45,449 bases of DNA from an uncultured Phocaeicola sp. (GCA_947581855.1 CANPVZ010000011.1:75918-121366); one strand, 5' to 3'; counted from the first letter of the stretch, positions 36,862 through 45,251 are shown. The notes: generated from the sequence alone by a model not told the origin. Made by a program: numbers and translations.

Positions 36862-37887
36862 ATGTGTGGTATGGATGTGAAAGAAGAAGTCAAGGCTTTA
36901 TGGAAATGTTGCTTCAGCGATGGCGATGATTTTGTTGATTTGTACTTCTCCATGCGGTTTAAAGAGGAGATAAACCGAGTCGTTGTGAAAGACGGGCGCG
37001 TAGTTTCCGCTTTACAGGCTATTCCTTATCCGATGACTTTCTATGCCCGTGAGATAAATACGGCGTATATTTCAGGGGCTTGTACGCATCCCGATTTCCG
37101 GGGGCATGGGGTGATGAAACAATTATTGAAAGAGGCACATCGCCGTATGTATGAGGAGGGCATTTTCTTGAGTACGCTGATTCCTGCGGAAAGCTGGTTG
37201 CGGGAATATTATGCGAAATCCGGTTACGGCGCTTGCTTCTATTACGGGCGGACGGCTGTGGAGTTGTCCGGGTTGGAGGCTCTTGATTCCAAATGCGAAG
37301 TGGAGGTTTGTGAGAACGCAGAGGCGGAAACCTATGATTATTTCAATGCGAAGATGCGACAAAGACCGAACTGTATTCAACATACTTTGGAAGATTACCG
37401 GGTGATTTTGGCTGATATGCGTTTGGGCGGAGGGCTGGTGATGGTTGCCCGTCAAGAAGGAGAGATTACCGGACTTGCTTTTTGTGTGGAAGAAAACGCG
37501 GTTCCGGTTATTCAGGAAATGCTATATACTACGCCGATAGCGAAAGATATGCTATGCCGGAAGGTTCTTTCGGTTTATGGTACGGAACATTTGGAATATA
37601 TTCATCCGATAAAAGATTCTTCCCCTATTTTCTTGGGAATGGCCCGGATTATATCGGTAAAGGGAATGCTCTCTTTGTATGCGGAAACGCATCCGGGTGA
37701 ATCCTTTTCTTGTCATCTGGACGGAGATGAGGCTATTCCCGAAAACAATGGTTATTATGCCATAGAGAACGGCGAATGTACCGTAGGGAGGCTTTCGGAG
37801 AGGGAATATAAAGAATATACTTTGGAAAGCTTGGTACAGAAGTTGTTCCAGGCAGAGCAACCTTATATGAGTCTGATGTTGAATTAG
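36862..37887 (+). CDS. GNAT family N-acetyltransferase, Eis-like
   Basis: This 341-aa protein starts at ATG 36862; a TTG at 36838 and an ATG at 36871 are alternatives. The acetyl-CoA-binding motif is in SGACTHPDFRGHGVMKQLLK (about residues 71-90), with the preceding strands YPMTFYAREINTAYI. The length and the C-terminal part (about 240-341, with a lipid-carrier-like SLYAETHPGESFSCHLDGDE) are like Eis-type acetyltransferases that end in an SCP2-like domain. The acceptor is unknown. It is linked to the DUF2156 gene in the same direction, so both may act on the same kind of acceptor; that is speculation. Confidence 0.8.
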   Translation: MCGMDVKEEVKALWKCCFSDGDDFVDLYFSMRFKEEINRVVVKDGRVVSALQAIPYPMTFYAREINTAYISGACTHPDFRGHGVMKQLLKEAHRRMYEEGIFLSTLIPAESWLREYYAKSGYGACFYYGRTAVELSGLEALDSKCEVEVCENAEAETYDYFNAKMRQRPNCIQHTLEDYRVILADMRLGGGLVMVARQEGEITGLAFCVEENAVPVIQEMLYTTPIAKDMLCRKVLSVYGTEHLEYIHPIKDSSPIFLGMARIISVKGMLSLYAETHPGESFSCHLDGDEAIPENNGYYAIENGECTVGRLSEREYKEYTLESLVQKLFQAEQPYMSLMLN

Positions 37888-38096
37888 CCTCCGTATCCGT
37901 TTCCCTTCTGTAGGGAACCGCTTTCTTCTATAAAAAATGTCTTTTTTGAACGTTACCCTAGAACGGTTTGATGAAACACGCGAACCTAATGGGAACAATC
38001 TCCCATTCATCCCAAATCCGCAATCTGATTTTTCAGATAAATACAGTCCTGCCAAATACCCCGTTCCGAGGAATTTGAAAACCTGAATGGAATAAA

Positions 38097-38879
38097 TTAC
38101 TTTACCTCGTCTGCTGTGAGGAACCGTTCCAATTCTTCCGCATTCAGTCTCAGGTGGAATTGTCCTTTGTAGGCAACGGATATTCCTCCGGTCTCTTCGG
38201 ATACTACTACGGCCAGTGCGTCCGTTTCTTGTGAAATACCCAATGCGGCACGGTGACGGAGGCCTAGAGATTTGGGGATGTCTGAACTATGGGATACCGG
38301 AAGAATGCAACCGGCCGCAGCGATGCGCTTATGACGGATAATCATGGCTCCGTCGTGTAAAGGGCTGTTCTTGAAGAATATATTCTCTATAAGGCGTTGG
38401 TTCAGATTGGCGTCTATTTCATCTCCTGTAGCGATGATGTCGTTTAGAGGCACATTCTTTTCAAAGATAATCAACGCACCCACCTTTTGTTTGCTCATAT
38501 TAAGGCATGCCATGACAACCGGCATGATTTCTGTTCTGTCCGTATTTTCTTTTTTAGCTCCTGTAAGGAAACGAAACAGTTTACTTGCTTTCTCGTGTGA
38601 TCCCAGTGTGGTAAGAAACTTTCGGATTTCGTCTTGAAATAGAATAATCAATGCAATGGCTCCCACTTGTACCATTTGGTCGAAGATGGCTCCTAATAGT
38701 TTCATCTCCAGAACTTGAGATACGAGCAACCAGATAAGTATAAAGATTAAAATTCCGATAAATACTTTCAAAGAGCCGGATTCTTTCATATACTTGTAAG
38801 TATAATAAAGCATTAAGCTTACAAGCAGGATATCGATGAAATCTTTAATGCTGAAGTTGATAAAGGAAAACATATTCAA
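38097..38879 (-). CDS. cdaA: Diadenylate cyclase, CdaA type
   Basis: This membrane enzyme makes cyclic di-AMP from two ATP. At 260 aa it has three N-terminal hydrophobic helices (about residues 12-28, 37-56 and 63-82) followed by the DAC domain. The active-site motifs HDGAM (His 175-Met 179) and LRHRAA (RHR 208-210) are intact. It begins 6 bases after folP, forming a two-gene operon often seen in Bacteroidetes. In Firmicutes cdaA is instead tied to cdaR and glmM, neither of which is here. Cyclic di-AMP usually controls osmolyte balance and cell-wall homeostasis. Confidence 0.95.
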   Translation of the reverse strand: MNMFSFINFSIKDFIDILLVSLMLYYTYKYMKESGSLKVFIGILIFILIWLLVSQVLEMKLLGAIFDQMVQVGAIALIILFQDEIRKFLTTLGSHEKASKLFRFLTGAKKENTDRTEIMPVVMACLNMSKQKVGALIIFEKNVPLNDIIATGDEIDANLNQRLIENIFFKNSPLHDGAMIIRHKRIAAAGCILPVSHSSDIPKSLGLRHRAALGISQETDALAVVVSEETGGISVAYKGQFHLRLNAEELERFLTADEVK

Positions 38880-38885
38880 ATGGGT

Positions 38886-39734
38886 TTAAAGGTTAAGGCC
38901 ATTTCTCATGGCTTCTACAATTTTTACGGTTTCGACGGCTTCTTTTACATCATGTACCCTGAGGATGTCGGCTCCTTTTAATAAGGAGATGGTGTTAAGT
39001 GCGGTGGTCCCGTTGAGGGCGTCGGAAGGACTTCCTCCCAGTAACTTGTATATCATTGATTTTCGGGATACTCCAACCAGTAAAGGCATGTCGAATATGC
39101 TGAACTCTTGTAGATTATTTAGAAGCTCGTAATTGTGTGCCGTGGTTTTACCGAATCCGAAGCCTGGATCGAGTATAATATCTTTTACACCCATAGCATG
39201 TAAACGTTCAATTTTGACGGCAAAATAAAGGAATATCTCTTTTATCAGGTTATCGTAATGCGGTGTGTTTTGCATGGTTTGCGGAGTTCCTTGCATGTGC
39301 ATCATGATGTAAGGAACATTCAGGCGTGCAACCGTATCGAACATATGGCTGTCCATTTCTCCTGCGGCAATATCATTGATAATTGCTACGCCGTATTCTT
39401 CCACACACATGGCGGCAACGTCTGCTCTGAACGTATCTACCGAAACAGTAGCGTCGGGATGCTCTTTATTTATAATGTGAAGTGCGGTACGCAAGCGTTG
39501 CATCTCTTCTTCGGCAGAAATATTTTCGGCATTCGGGCGGGATGAGTAAGCGCCTATATCGATAATGCTTGCTCCTTCTTCTATAATTTGGTTTACTCGG
39601 TCGGTAATTTCCTGTGTCGTTTGTTTGCGGCTTCCGTTGTAGAAGGAGTCGGGAGTAACATTCAGAATACCCATAACATGCGGAGTGGATAAATCCATGA
39701 GTTCTCCTTTTATATTAATGAATTTCCGTGTCAT
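38886..39734 (-). CDS. folP: Dihydropteroate synthase
   Basis: This enzyme joins p-aminobenzoate to dihydropterin pyrophosphate in folate synthesis and is the sulfonamide target. Signature segments are VMGILNVTPDSFYNGSRK near the N-terminus, IIDIGAYSSRPNAENISAEE, and LDPGFGFGKTTAHNYELLNN. I chose the ATG at 39734 (282 aa), because a -7 box at 39760-39767 would start the RNA only a few bases before the upstream ATG at 39749. That ATG remains possible and would add five residues. It is cotranscribed with cdaA. Confidence 0.95.
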   Translation of the reverse strand: MTRKFINIKGELMDLSTPHVMGILNVTPDSFYNGSRKQTTQEITDRVNQIIEEGASIIDIGAYSSRPNAENISAEEEMQRLRTALHIINKEHPDATVSVDTFRADVAAMCVEEYGVAIINDIAAGEMDSHMFDTVARLNVPYIMMHMQGTPQTMQNTPHYDNLIKEIFLYFAVKIERLHAMGVKDIILDPGFGFGKTTAHNYELLNNLQEFSIFDMPLLVGVSRKSMIYKLLGGSPSDALNGTTALNTISLLKGADILRVHDVKEAVETVKIVEAMRNGLNL

Positions 39735-39759
39735 TTCCTTTTGTTTCATTTAGCTGTCG

Positions 39760-39767
39760 CAAAGGTA
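39760..39767 (-). promoter_or_regulatory. -7 box of the folP-cdaA operon
   Basis: On the minus strand TACCTTTG matches TAnnTTTG exactly. Its position implies a transcript start near 39753, which favours translation from 39734. Confidence 0.5.
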
Positions 39768-40014
39768 CGCACAATATTTTTAGAAAACTAAAAACTAGGA
39801 CTTAAAAACTTGATGTTTTTAAGTCCCGTTCACGGAAGTTTCATCTTATCGCTTGCTTAAGTATGATAGCAACACCGCTTTATGGAAATTCGGAGTAAGT
39901 TGCCAAGTGACTGTTGAAAATCAATCCGATAATGGCATTTGGCAGTTTTCCTATTTTTAATGAAAAAGCCGTGGCTTCCGGTGGATTCTTTGTCTTCTTT
40001 ATTTAATTCCCTAT

Positions 40015-41394
40015 TTAAAATTCCGTGATAACCGGTTTGCCGTCAAGCCATGCCGCCATGTTCAATACCAGCAAGTTCCAGTTTTGGAATCCTTTATTTA
40101 GAACAGGTTCGCCGTTATCGGGCAGATAATATTCGTGTAAGGCGCCGAACCGTTCGTAATCCCGGCCCAGTAACAATATCGTTTTTTCTGCCAGTTCGCG
40201 TGCCTCTTCCGTATACCCGTATTGAACCAGCCCTCTGAATACAAGATAGTTGACGTTTATCCATATAGGACCTTGCCAGGATGAGGGGTTGCCGCTGGCA
40301 CGCACGTCGTACATCTTTTCCAATGGGGACAATGTGCGGATACCTGCCGGAGCATTGAACGAACGGGTATCATGGAATTGTCGTTCCACAATCTCTTTTG
40401 CCTGTTGCGGAGTGGCAATGCCGGCCCACATCGCCATGAAGCCGCTCCATACGCTAAATCGCTGTATCAGGCAGCCGTAGGTGCGTGGTTGACCTACATG
40501 CAGGTACAGTTGTCCCGGAAGAAGGGCATCGATATCAGGCTTTTCCACTGGAAGAAGGTTCAGATCCACACTATAGTAAAACCCATCGCGAGCATCCCAG
40601 CAATGTTCTTGCACGTTCGTTTTAAGAGTCTCGGCTTCTTTTTGGAAACGCTGTGAGATATCTGGCAAACGGAGGCATTCCGCCAGATAACTCATAGCCA
40701 ATAATTCTTTGTACATCATAGCATTCAGGAATATGGAACCCGAACTTTCGTGCGGCCGGTAAAAAGTACTGGGGTCATTGTCCACACCGATGGCTTCATC
40801 CGTCTCCCAATACATCAAGCCCGTGGCTTTGTGGCGATGAAAATTGAGATACTTGCTTACAAAAGCCTGCAACGTATAAAAGTCCTCTCGCAGCCATTCC
40901 GCATCCCCATCCATATTCTTTACAATAAAAGCGGCGTGCTGGGCGAGGGTAGGTTTGTGCATGTTGCTTTTCCACGGATTACGGGTTTTCAGCATTTCCT
41001 CCCGACTGGGCGCATTGCGTTCAATCCAAATAGGAATCCATCCGTCCATACCGCCGTAACTGAGGGAGTTGAGTACACATCCCTGTTCATATTTCAAGGC
41101 TTGTTCGCGGTCTTTATCGGTACCGTTTTCCAACAGAATCTGGCGTAAAGCGATGTTGCTCAGCCACGAATCCCAGTCCCACAGCATGTCGAGGTATTGG
41201 TTGCTGCCCGGCGCGAGAAACGGAAACTTCAGCGAGCCTCCGGCTTCCCGGTACATACCTTTCATATCTTTATAAATGTGTTTTCGGCAGATTTCCTTAT
41301 ATTTCTTTATATTTTCAGGAGTGCGTTCCGGCATTTGCGCCATCATCGGAAGGCTGAAGCAGAGACTTAAGAAAAGAGTAAATAATGTTTTCAT
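40015..41394 (-). CDS. Exported GH37/GH63-like glycoside hydrolase
   Basis: This 459-aa protein has a signal peptide (residues 1-20, ending PMMAQ). It has the (alpha/alpha)6-barrel pattern shared by trehalases (GH37) and GH63/mannosylglycerate-hydrolase-like enzymes: LDMLWDWDSWLSNIAL (about 68-83), YGGMDGWIPIWIER, MYWETDEAIGVDNDPSTFYR, SSWQGPIWINVNYLVFRGL, and ALHEYYLPDNGEPV near residue 420. The Asp and Glu of these motifs are candidate catalytic residues. The substrate (trehalose or another alpha-glucoside or mannoside) cannot be told from sequence alone. The gene stands alone with its own promoter box and is not next to an uptake system. Confidence 0.82.
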   Translation of the reverse strand: MKTLFTLFLSLCFSLPMMAQMPERTPENIKKYKEICRKHIYKDMKGMYREAGGSLKFPFLAPGSNQYLDMLWDWDSWLSNIALRQILLENGTDKDREQALKYEQGCVLNSLSYGGMDGWIPIWIERNAPSREEMLKTRNPWKSNMHKPTLAQHAAFIVKNMDGDAEWLREDFYTLQAFVSKYLNFHRHKATGLMYWETDEAIGVDNDPSTFYRPHESSGSIFLNAMMYKELLAMSYLAECLRLPDISQRFQKEAETLKTNVQEHCWDARDGFYYSVDLNLLPVEKPDIDALLPGQLYLHVGQPRTYGCLIQRFSVWSGFMAMWAGIATPQQAKEIVERQFHDTRSFNAPAGIRTLSPLEKMYDVRASGNPSSWQGPIWINVNYLVFRGLVQYGYTEEARELAEKTILLLGRDYERFGALHEYYLPDNGEPVLNKGFQNWNLLVLNMAAWLDGKPVITEF

Positions 41395-41440
41395 AGAGTT
41401 GAATGATTAAGATTAAAGTGTTTTTCATCTGTGCCACGGA

Positions 41441-41448
41441 CAAATTTA
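41441..41448 (-). promoter_or_regulatory. -7 box of the GH37/63-like gene
   Basis: On the minus strand TAAATTTG matches TAnnTTTG exactly, 46 bases before the ATG at 41394. Confidence 0.45.
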
Positions 41449-41557
41449 GTTGATTTTTGGCAGGGAGCATTTTTTTCCGGCTTTTATTTGTAAATATAAA
41501 CAATTAACGGAACTAAACCTCGTAGGGGTATAGATATTAAATTTCGGATATTCTCCT

Positions 41558-41565
41558 TATCTTTG
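41558..41565 (+). promoter_or_regulatory. -7 box of murF
   Basis: TATCTTTG matches TAnnTTTG exactly and lies 23 bases before the murF ATG. No clear -33 element. Confidence 0.5.
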
Positions 41566-41588
41566 CCGCCGGTTAATGAACAACGATT

Positions 41589-42893
41589 ATGGAAATAGCT
41601 TCTTTATATCATATTTTTCAGCAATATCCGCAAATCACCACTGATAGCCGGAATTGTAAGGATGGTTCTATCTTTTTTGCCTTGAAAGGGGCTTCGTTCG
41701 ATGGAAATACTTTTGCCGCGCAGGCGTTGAAAGAGGGCTGTGCATATGCGGTAATTGACGAACCGGCTTATGCCGACAGTTCGAACGAACGCTTGATTTT
41801 GGTAGATAATTGTTTAAAAACCTTGCAGGAATTGGCAAACTATCACCGTCGGCAGTTGGGGACGCGCATTATCGGAGTGACCGGTACAAATGGAAAGACT
41901 ACCACAAAAGAGTTAATTTCTACGGTATTGTCGAAGAAATATAATGTGCTTTATACCCAGGGAAATTTTAATAACCATATCGGAGTCCCATTGACTCTGC
42001 TTCGTTTGACTGCCCGGCATGATATCGCTGTTGTGGAGATGGGGGCGAACCATCCCGGAGAGATTGATACGCTTGTGCATATAGCCGAACCGGATTATGG
42101 TATCATTACAAATGTAGGCAAGGCACATTTAGAGGGGTTCGGTTCTTTTGAGGGAGTCATTAAAACAAAAGGAGAGTTGTACGATTATCTTCGTAAGAAA
42201 CCTCAAAGTATTGTATTTATCCATAATGATAATCCGTATTTGAACGGCATTGCACATGATTTAAATCTGGTGCGTTATGGTAGGCCGGATGGCCGGGCGG
42301 TGCTTCACGCAAGCGGTGAAGTGGCGGAGTGTGCTCCTTACCTTTCATTCCGTTGGAGAGTGGGTAATACCGCATGGCGCTCTGTACAGACTCATTTAAT
42401 AGGGGCATATAATTTGGACAATATGTTGGCAGCGGCAACCATTGGTCTTTATTTCGGGGTCTCTGCCGATTTGATTGATGAGGCATTGGCTGCGTATATT
42501 CCTCAAAACAACCGTTCGCAATTGAAAGAGACGGCGGAAAATCGGTTGATTGTGGATGCTTACAATGCTAATCCCACAAGTATGATGGCTGCTTTAACAA
42601 ACTTTCGTGACATGAAGGTTGCCCCGAAAATGGTCATTTTGGGGGATATGAAAGAGTTAGGTACCGGCAGTTTGGAGGAACATCGAAAAATAACGGATTT
42701 TTTACAAGAGTGTTCTTTCGATGAAGTCTGGTTGGTCGGTGATCAATTTGCAGCCGCAGGTTCTTCATTTCGTACTTTCTCCCATGTGGAAGAAGTTAAA
42801 GAGGCCATACGGAATCATCCTCTTAAAGGATACTATATTTTAATTAAAGGTTCAAACAGTATGAAACTTAGTCAGCTTGCCGAGGACCTTTGA
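41589..42893 (+). CDS. murF: UDP-N-acetylmuramoyl-tripeptide--D-alanyl-D-alanine ligase
   Basis: This enzyme adds D-Ala-D-Ala to UDP-MurNAc-tripeptide, the last cytoplasmic step of peptidoglycan precursor synthesis. It has 434 aa, a usual length. The Mur ligase ATP-binding motif GVTGTNGKTTTKELI lies at about residues 96-110. VVEMGANHPGEIDTLVHIAE, NVGKAHLEGFGSFEGVIKTK and DAYNANPTSMMAALTNF are further murF marks. It is separate from the dcw cluster in this window and is transcribed alone from its own -7 box. Its 3' end faces the GH105 gene, with repeat copy B between them. Confidence 0.97.
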   Translation: MEIASLYHIFQQYPQITTDSRNCKDGSIFFALKGASFDGNTFAAQALKEGCAYAVIDEPAYADSSNERLILVDNCLKTLQELANYHRRQLGTRIIGVTGTNGKTTTKELISTVLSKKYNVLYTQGNFNNHIGVPLTLLRLTARHDIAVVEMGANHPGEIDTLVHIAEPDYGIITNVGKAHLEGFGSFEGVIKTKGELYDYLRKKPQSIVFIHNDNPYLNGIAHDLNLVRYGRPDGRAVLHASGEVAECAPYLSFRWRVGNTAWRSVQTHLIGAYNLDNMLAAATIGLYFGVSADLIDEALAAYIPQNNRSQLKETAENRLIVDAYNANPTSMMAALTNFRDMKVAPKMVILGDMKELGTGSLEEHRKITDFLQECSFDEVWLVGDQFAAAGSSFRTFSHVEEVKEAIRNHPLKGYYILIKGSNSMKLSQLAEDL

Positions 42894-42943
42894 ATGGAGC
42901 ATGTATCGAAGTAAAGACGGAATATGCCAATGTTTCAGAATAG

Positions 42944-43054
42944 GAAAAAGCACCACTTTACACCTAGTTTTCATAGGTCAAAAGTGGTGCTTTTTATTTA
43001 TTCAATTACAATCTGTAACTTTAGCTAATTCAATTTTTACTTTTTAGACAGTCC
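42944..43054 (-). repeat. Dispersed intergenic repeat, copy B
   Basis: This is the reverse complement of copy A at 12558-12665. The hairpin arms are AAAAAGCACCACTTT (42945-42959) and AAAGTGGTGCTTTTT (42981-42995), a symmetric bidirectional terminator shape between the convergent murF and GH105 genes. The conserved 40-base core lies to its right. A small GCCTTTT/AAAAGGC stem follows at 43061-43077. Confidence 0.85.
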
Positions 43055-43106
43055 TTTGAAGCCTTTTTTCAAAAGGCAACATGTTATCGGCTTGTGATTT
43101 AATTCT

Positions 43107-44465
43107 TTATTCTTTCATTTTCTCGTATTCCAGCGATGCCAGGATGAATGTTCCGATAGCTTTGCCCTCATTTTGAGTAATGCTTACGTCTTTTCCGCAG
43201 AGATAATAATTGATGGTACCTGTACGGGAAAGGTTTTTAGCCGGGCCTAAGCCTGCGGAAGCGCAAGTTTGTATAATATCCGTTTGTCCGTTATTCTCGC
43301 GGATGAATGTTTTGAGCAAGCCTTGGTATGCTTTTTCGGCTATTGGCAAATAAGTTTCTTTATCGAGCAACCCCAATCTGATACCTTTCAGGAAAGAATA
43401 AGTAAAGATGGAAGAGCAGGATGCTTCCAAATAATTAGAGGCGTTTCCCACATTATATTCTTTGCCTTCTATAGAATCTCCTTTACCATCGGCAGTGGTG
43501 GTAGCGTCATATTGGAGCAATTGATACCATACCCCCGAGTTCTTATCCTGCCAACGCGCAATGCCGGCAGCTACTTGTTGAAGGATGTCGGACACAGCTT
43601 TGTAATCCGGGTGCTCTTTAGGCATGAATTCGAGCACGTCCACTAATGCGGCGAAATACCAGCCCATGCCACGTCCCCAGAATTCTTTACTGCAACCGAC
43701 GAACGGCTCTTCCTTATTTGCCCAGAATGAGTTGGAATCGTTTGGAGTAGCCGACCAGGCATGGTAATTCAGTTGTTTTTCCGGATTATATGTATATTGA
43801 TGAATGGTTTTGAATTGCAAGGCAATATCCGACCAACTTTCAGCATTGTCTTTTTCATCTGCGGTTCCGAATACATGTTGCCATTGGGCATATACGGGGG
43901 AACCCATATATAAACCGTCCAGCCACATCTGGTTGGGATAACTTGCTTTATGGAAGAATCCTCCCGTACCGGGTAATCCTTCGGCAATACGTGAATGATT
44001 ATATTTTAATGTATTACGAATTAAAGTCGCTGCCTTTTTATAACGTTCAGCATCTTTCGTATTTCCTTTTTTCATTTCTTCTTCATAAAGGGCAAAATAG
44101 ATGTTACCGGCAGGCAAGTCGTCGATATTGCTGGGGCGGAGAGCCGAACCTCCCTTTGAGTTCAGAATCATCGAACCGTCTTCATTTGTGTTTCGGTCGG
44201 CAAAAGCTTTCACAGCATCGTAATATTCTGTTTTTTCAGGATACATTTGCCATGCTTTTAACACAGAGTTTGCCACTAAACCGGATACATAATCCCATCC
44301 GGTGTTAGCTAATGAATCCTGATAATGGCGGTTGCAGTAAAAGTCTGTCAAGCCATGTGATTCCACCATTTTTTGTGAGTACTTTACAGTTTCTTCTTTT
44401 TGCTTATTCGGTGTGCATGCCCCGATTAAAAGTAGAGAAACGGTCCATAATAAATAATGTTTCAT
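43107..44465 (-). CDS. GH105 unsaturated rhamnogalacturonyl hydrolase, lipoprotein
   Basis: This 452-aa lipoprotein has the lipobox LIGAC with Cys 17. The fold and motifs are those of the GH88/GH105 group: GWDYVSGLVANSVLKAWQMY, NIDDLPAGNIYFAL (about residues 113-126), NQMWLDGLYMGSPVYAQW with Asp 183 at the position of the catalytic Asp of YteR, and FWGRGMGWYFAALVDVLEFM. The ending IGTFILASLEYEKM is typical. Such enzymes remove the unsaturated uronic acid left at the non-reducing end by pectate or rhamnogalacturonan lyases, by hydration. It fits functionally with the PL1 lyase at 29.9 kb. It has its own promoter box, and a second promoter in the invertible segment points toward it. Confidence 0.9.
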   Translation of the reverse strand: MKHYLLWTVSLLLIGACTPNKQKEETVKYSQKMVESHGLTDFYCNRHYQDSLANTGWDYVSGLVANSVLKAWQMYPEKTEYYDAVKAFADRNTNEDGSMILNSKGGSALRPSNIDDLPAGNIYFALYEEEMKKGNTKDAERYKKAATLIRNTLKYNHSRIAEGLPGTGGFFHKASYPNQMWLDGLYMGSPVYAQWQHVFGTADEKDNAESWSDIALQFKTIHQYTYNPEKQLNYHAWSATPNDSNSFWANKEEPFVGCSKEFWGRGMGWYFAALVDVLEFMPKEHPDYKAVSDILQQVAAGIARWQDKNSGVWYQLLQYDATTTADGKGDSIEGKEYNVGNASNYLEASCSSIFTYSFLKGIRLGLLDKETYLPIAEKAYQGLLKTFIRENNGQTDIIQTCASAGLGPAKNLSRTGTINYYLCGKDVSITQNEGKAIGTFILASLEYEKMKE

Positions 44466-44523
44466 GATTGGTTATTAGGTTGTTTGTGCTACAAATGGAT
44501 AATTACTTAATTGTTTATGTTTG

Positions 44524-44554
44524 CAAATATAAATTATTAGTGCGTAAAACCGAA
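44524..44554 (-). promoter_or_regulatory. Promoter of the GH105 gene
   Basis: On the minus strand TATATTTG (44524-44531) matches TAnnTTTG exactly, and TTCG (44551-44554, one mismatch to TTTG) lies 19 bases upstream of it. The ATG follows about 58 bases downstream. Confidence 0.55.
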
Positions 44555-44875
44555 CGAACTATCTGATTTTTTTGAATATTTGAGGTTTACGAGTATACGG
44601 AAAAATAGGTTTATATATCGAAACCACCTTGCAGGGGCAAACCATGATATGCGGTTATTTTCTTCCACCTCCATTCGTATCCGCTAACCATTCAGTGGAT
44701 TGAAATCTTACTGTTACAGAAAATACAACTTATTTATAATCAGTATATGTTTATTCTCGCAATTCCTATTGTCTTGAGTGTGGCAATTCCACAGGGTTTG
44801 CTTGTAAACGGCTTATAAGCATTTGTATTTGTGTAAATTACAAGATTATTAGCAATTTCTTAGGGGACATTATTT

Positions 44876-44902
44876 TTTCCACCTCTTACATAGAGGCGGA
44901 AA
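44876..44902 (+). repeat. Left inverted repeat of the invertible promoter segment
   Basis: 27 bp beginning TTTCCACCTCTTACATAGAG. They are the perfect reverse complement of 45053-45079. The match ends on both sides at these limits. Confidence 0.9.
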
Positions 44903-45052
44903 GAATTTGCTGCAAAGATATAAAATATCGGTGTGGTACAAAAACTTGTCAATGAAAAAAATAGAAAAAAGCATGATTTGACAGATAGATAAAATTGTAA
45001 TTTGTAAATAAGACATGAGGTATATTATTGATTGACAGTGTGTTTTGCGGTT
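44903..45052. other. Invertible promoter segment of a capsular polysaccharide locus, OFF orientation
   Basis: 150 bp lie between perfect 27-bp inverted repeats, just upstream of an UpxY-type gene. This matches the size and place of the recombinase-inverted promoters known from B. fragilis capsule loci. The only good promoter inside points left, away from upxY. After inversion its -7 box would lie near 45035-45042, about 215 bases before the upxY start. No recombinase gene is in the window; in B. fragilis the inverting enzyme Mpi is encoded elsewhere. Confidence 0.85.
44913..44944 (-). promoter_or_regulatory. Promoter inside the invertible segment
   Basis: On the minus strand TTTTTG (44939-44944) and TATCTTTG (44913-44920, exact TAnnTTTG) are 18 bases apart. 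I found no equally good pair on the plus strand of the segment, so the state here is read as OFF for the capsule locus. Confidence 0.7.
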
Positions 45053-45079
45053 TTTCCGCCTCTATGTAAGAGGTGGAAA
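45053..45079 (-). repeat. Right inverted repeat of the invertible promoter segment
   Basis: 27 bp beginning TTTCCGCCTCTATGTAAGAG on the plus strand. Perfect reverse complement of 44876-44902. Confidence 0.9.
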
Positions 45080-45226
45080 CTTTTCTTCCTTTGGAATGAA
45101 ATTAAAATAAAGAAGAATAAGAATAATATTGATAAAAGCAGAAAGCCTTGAAATACTTATTTTGGAAATAATTCCGAATAATATATAGGTTTTTAAGTTG
45201 CTAATTAATTGAAAATAAATAAAATA

Positions 45227-45251
45227 CCCCAAACTACTTTACAGTCTGGGG
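45227..45251 (+). promoter_or_regulatory. Leader hairpin directly before the upxY start
   Basis: CCCCAAACT (45227-45235) pairs with AGTCTGGGG (45243-45251) with one mismatch. The stem ends four bases before the ATG at 45256, so it may affect translation start or be part of the leader element needed for antitermination. Confidence 0.5.

Noticed and set aside
12558..43054. A 30-kb composite mobile element bounded by repeats A and B
   Set aside because: The enclosed DNA includes essential genes (murF, folP, pta-ackA) and no transposase or integrase, and each copy sits as a terminator between convergent genes.
44903..45052. Plus-strand promoter for upxY inside the invertible segment
   Set aside because: The nearest plus-strand candidates (such as TAAAATTG near 44990) miss the -7 consensus and lack a spaced -33, while the minus-strand pair is a good match.
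44876..45079. Transposon or insertion-sequence ends instead of a promoter switch
   Set aside because: The 150 bp between the repeats encode no protein, no target-site duplication is visible, and the location before an UpxY-type gene fits a promoter inversion.
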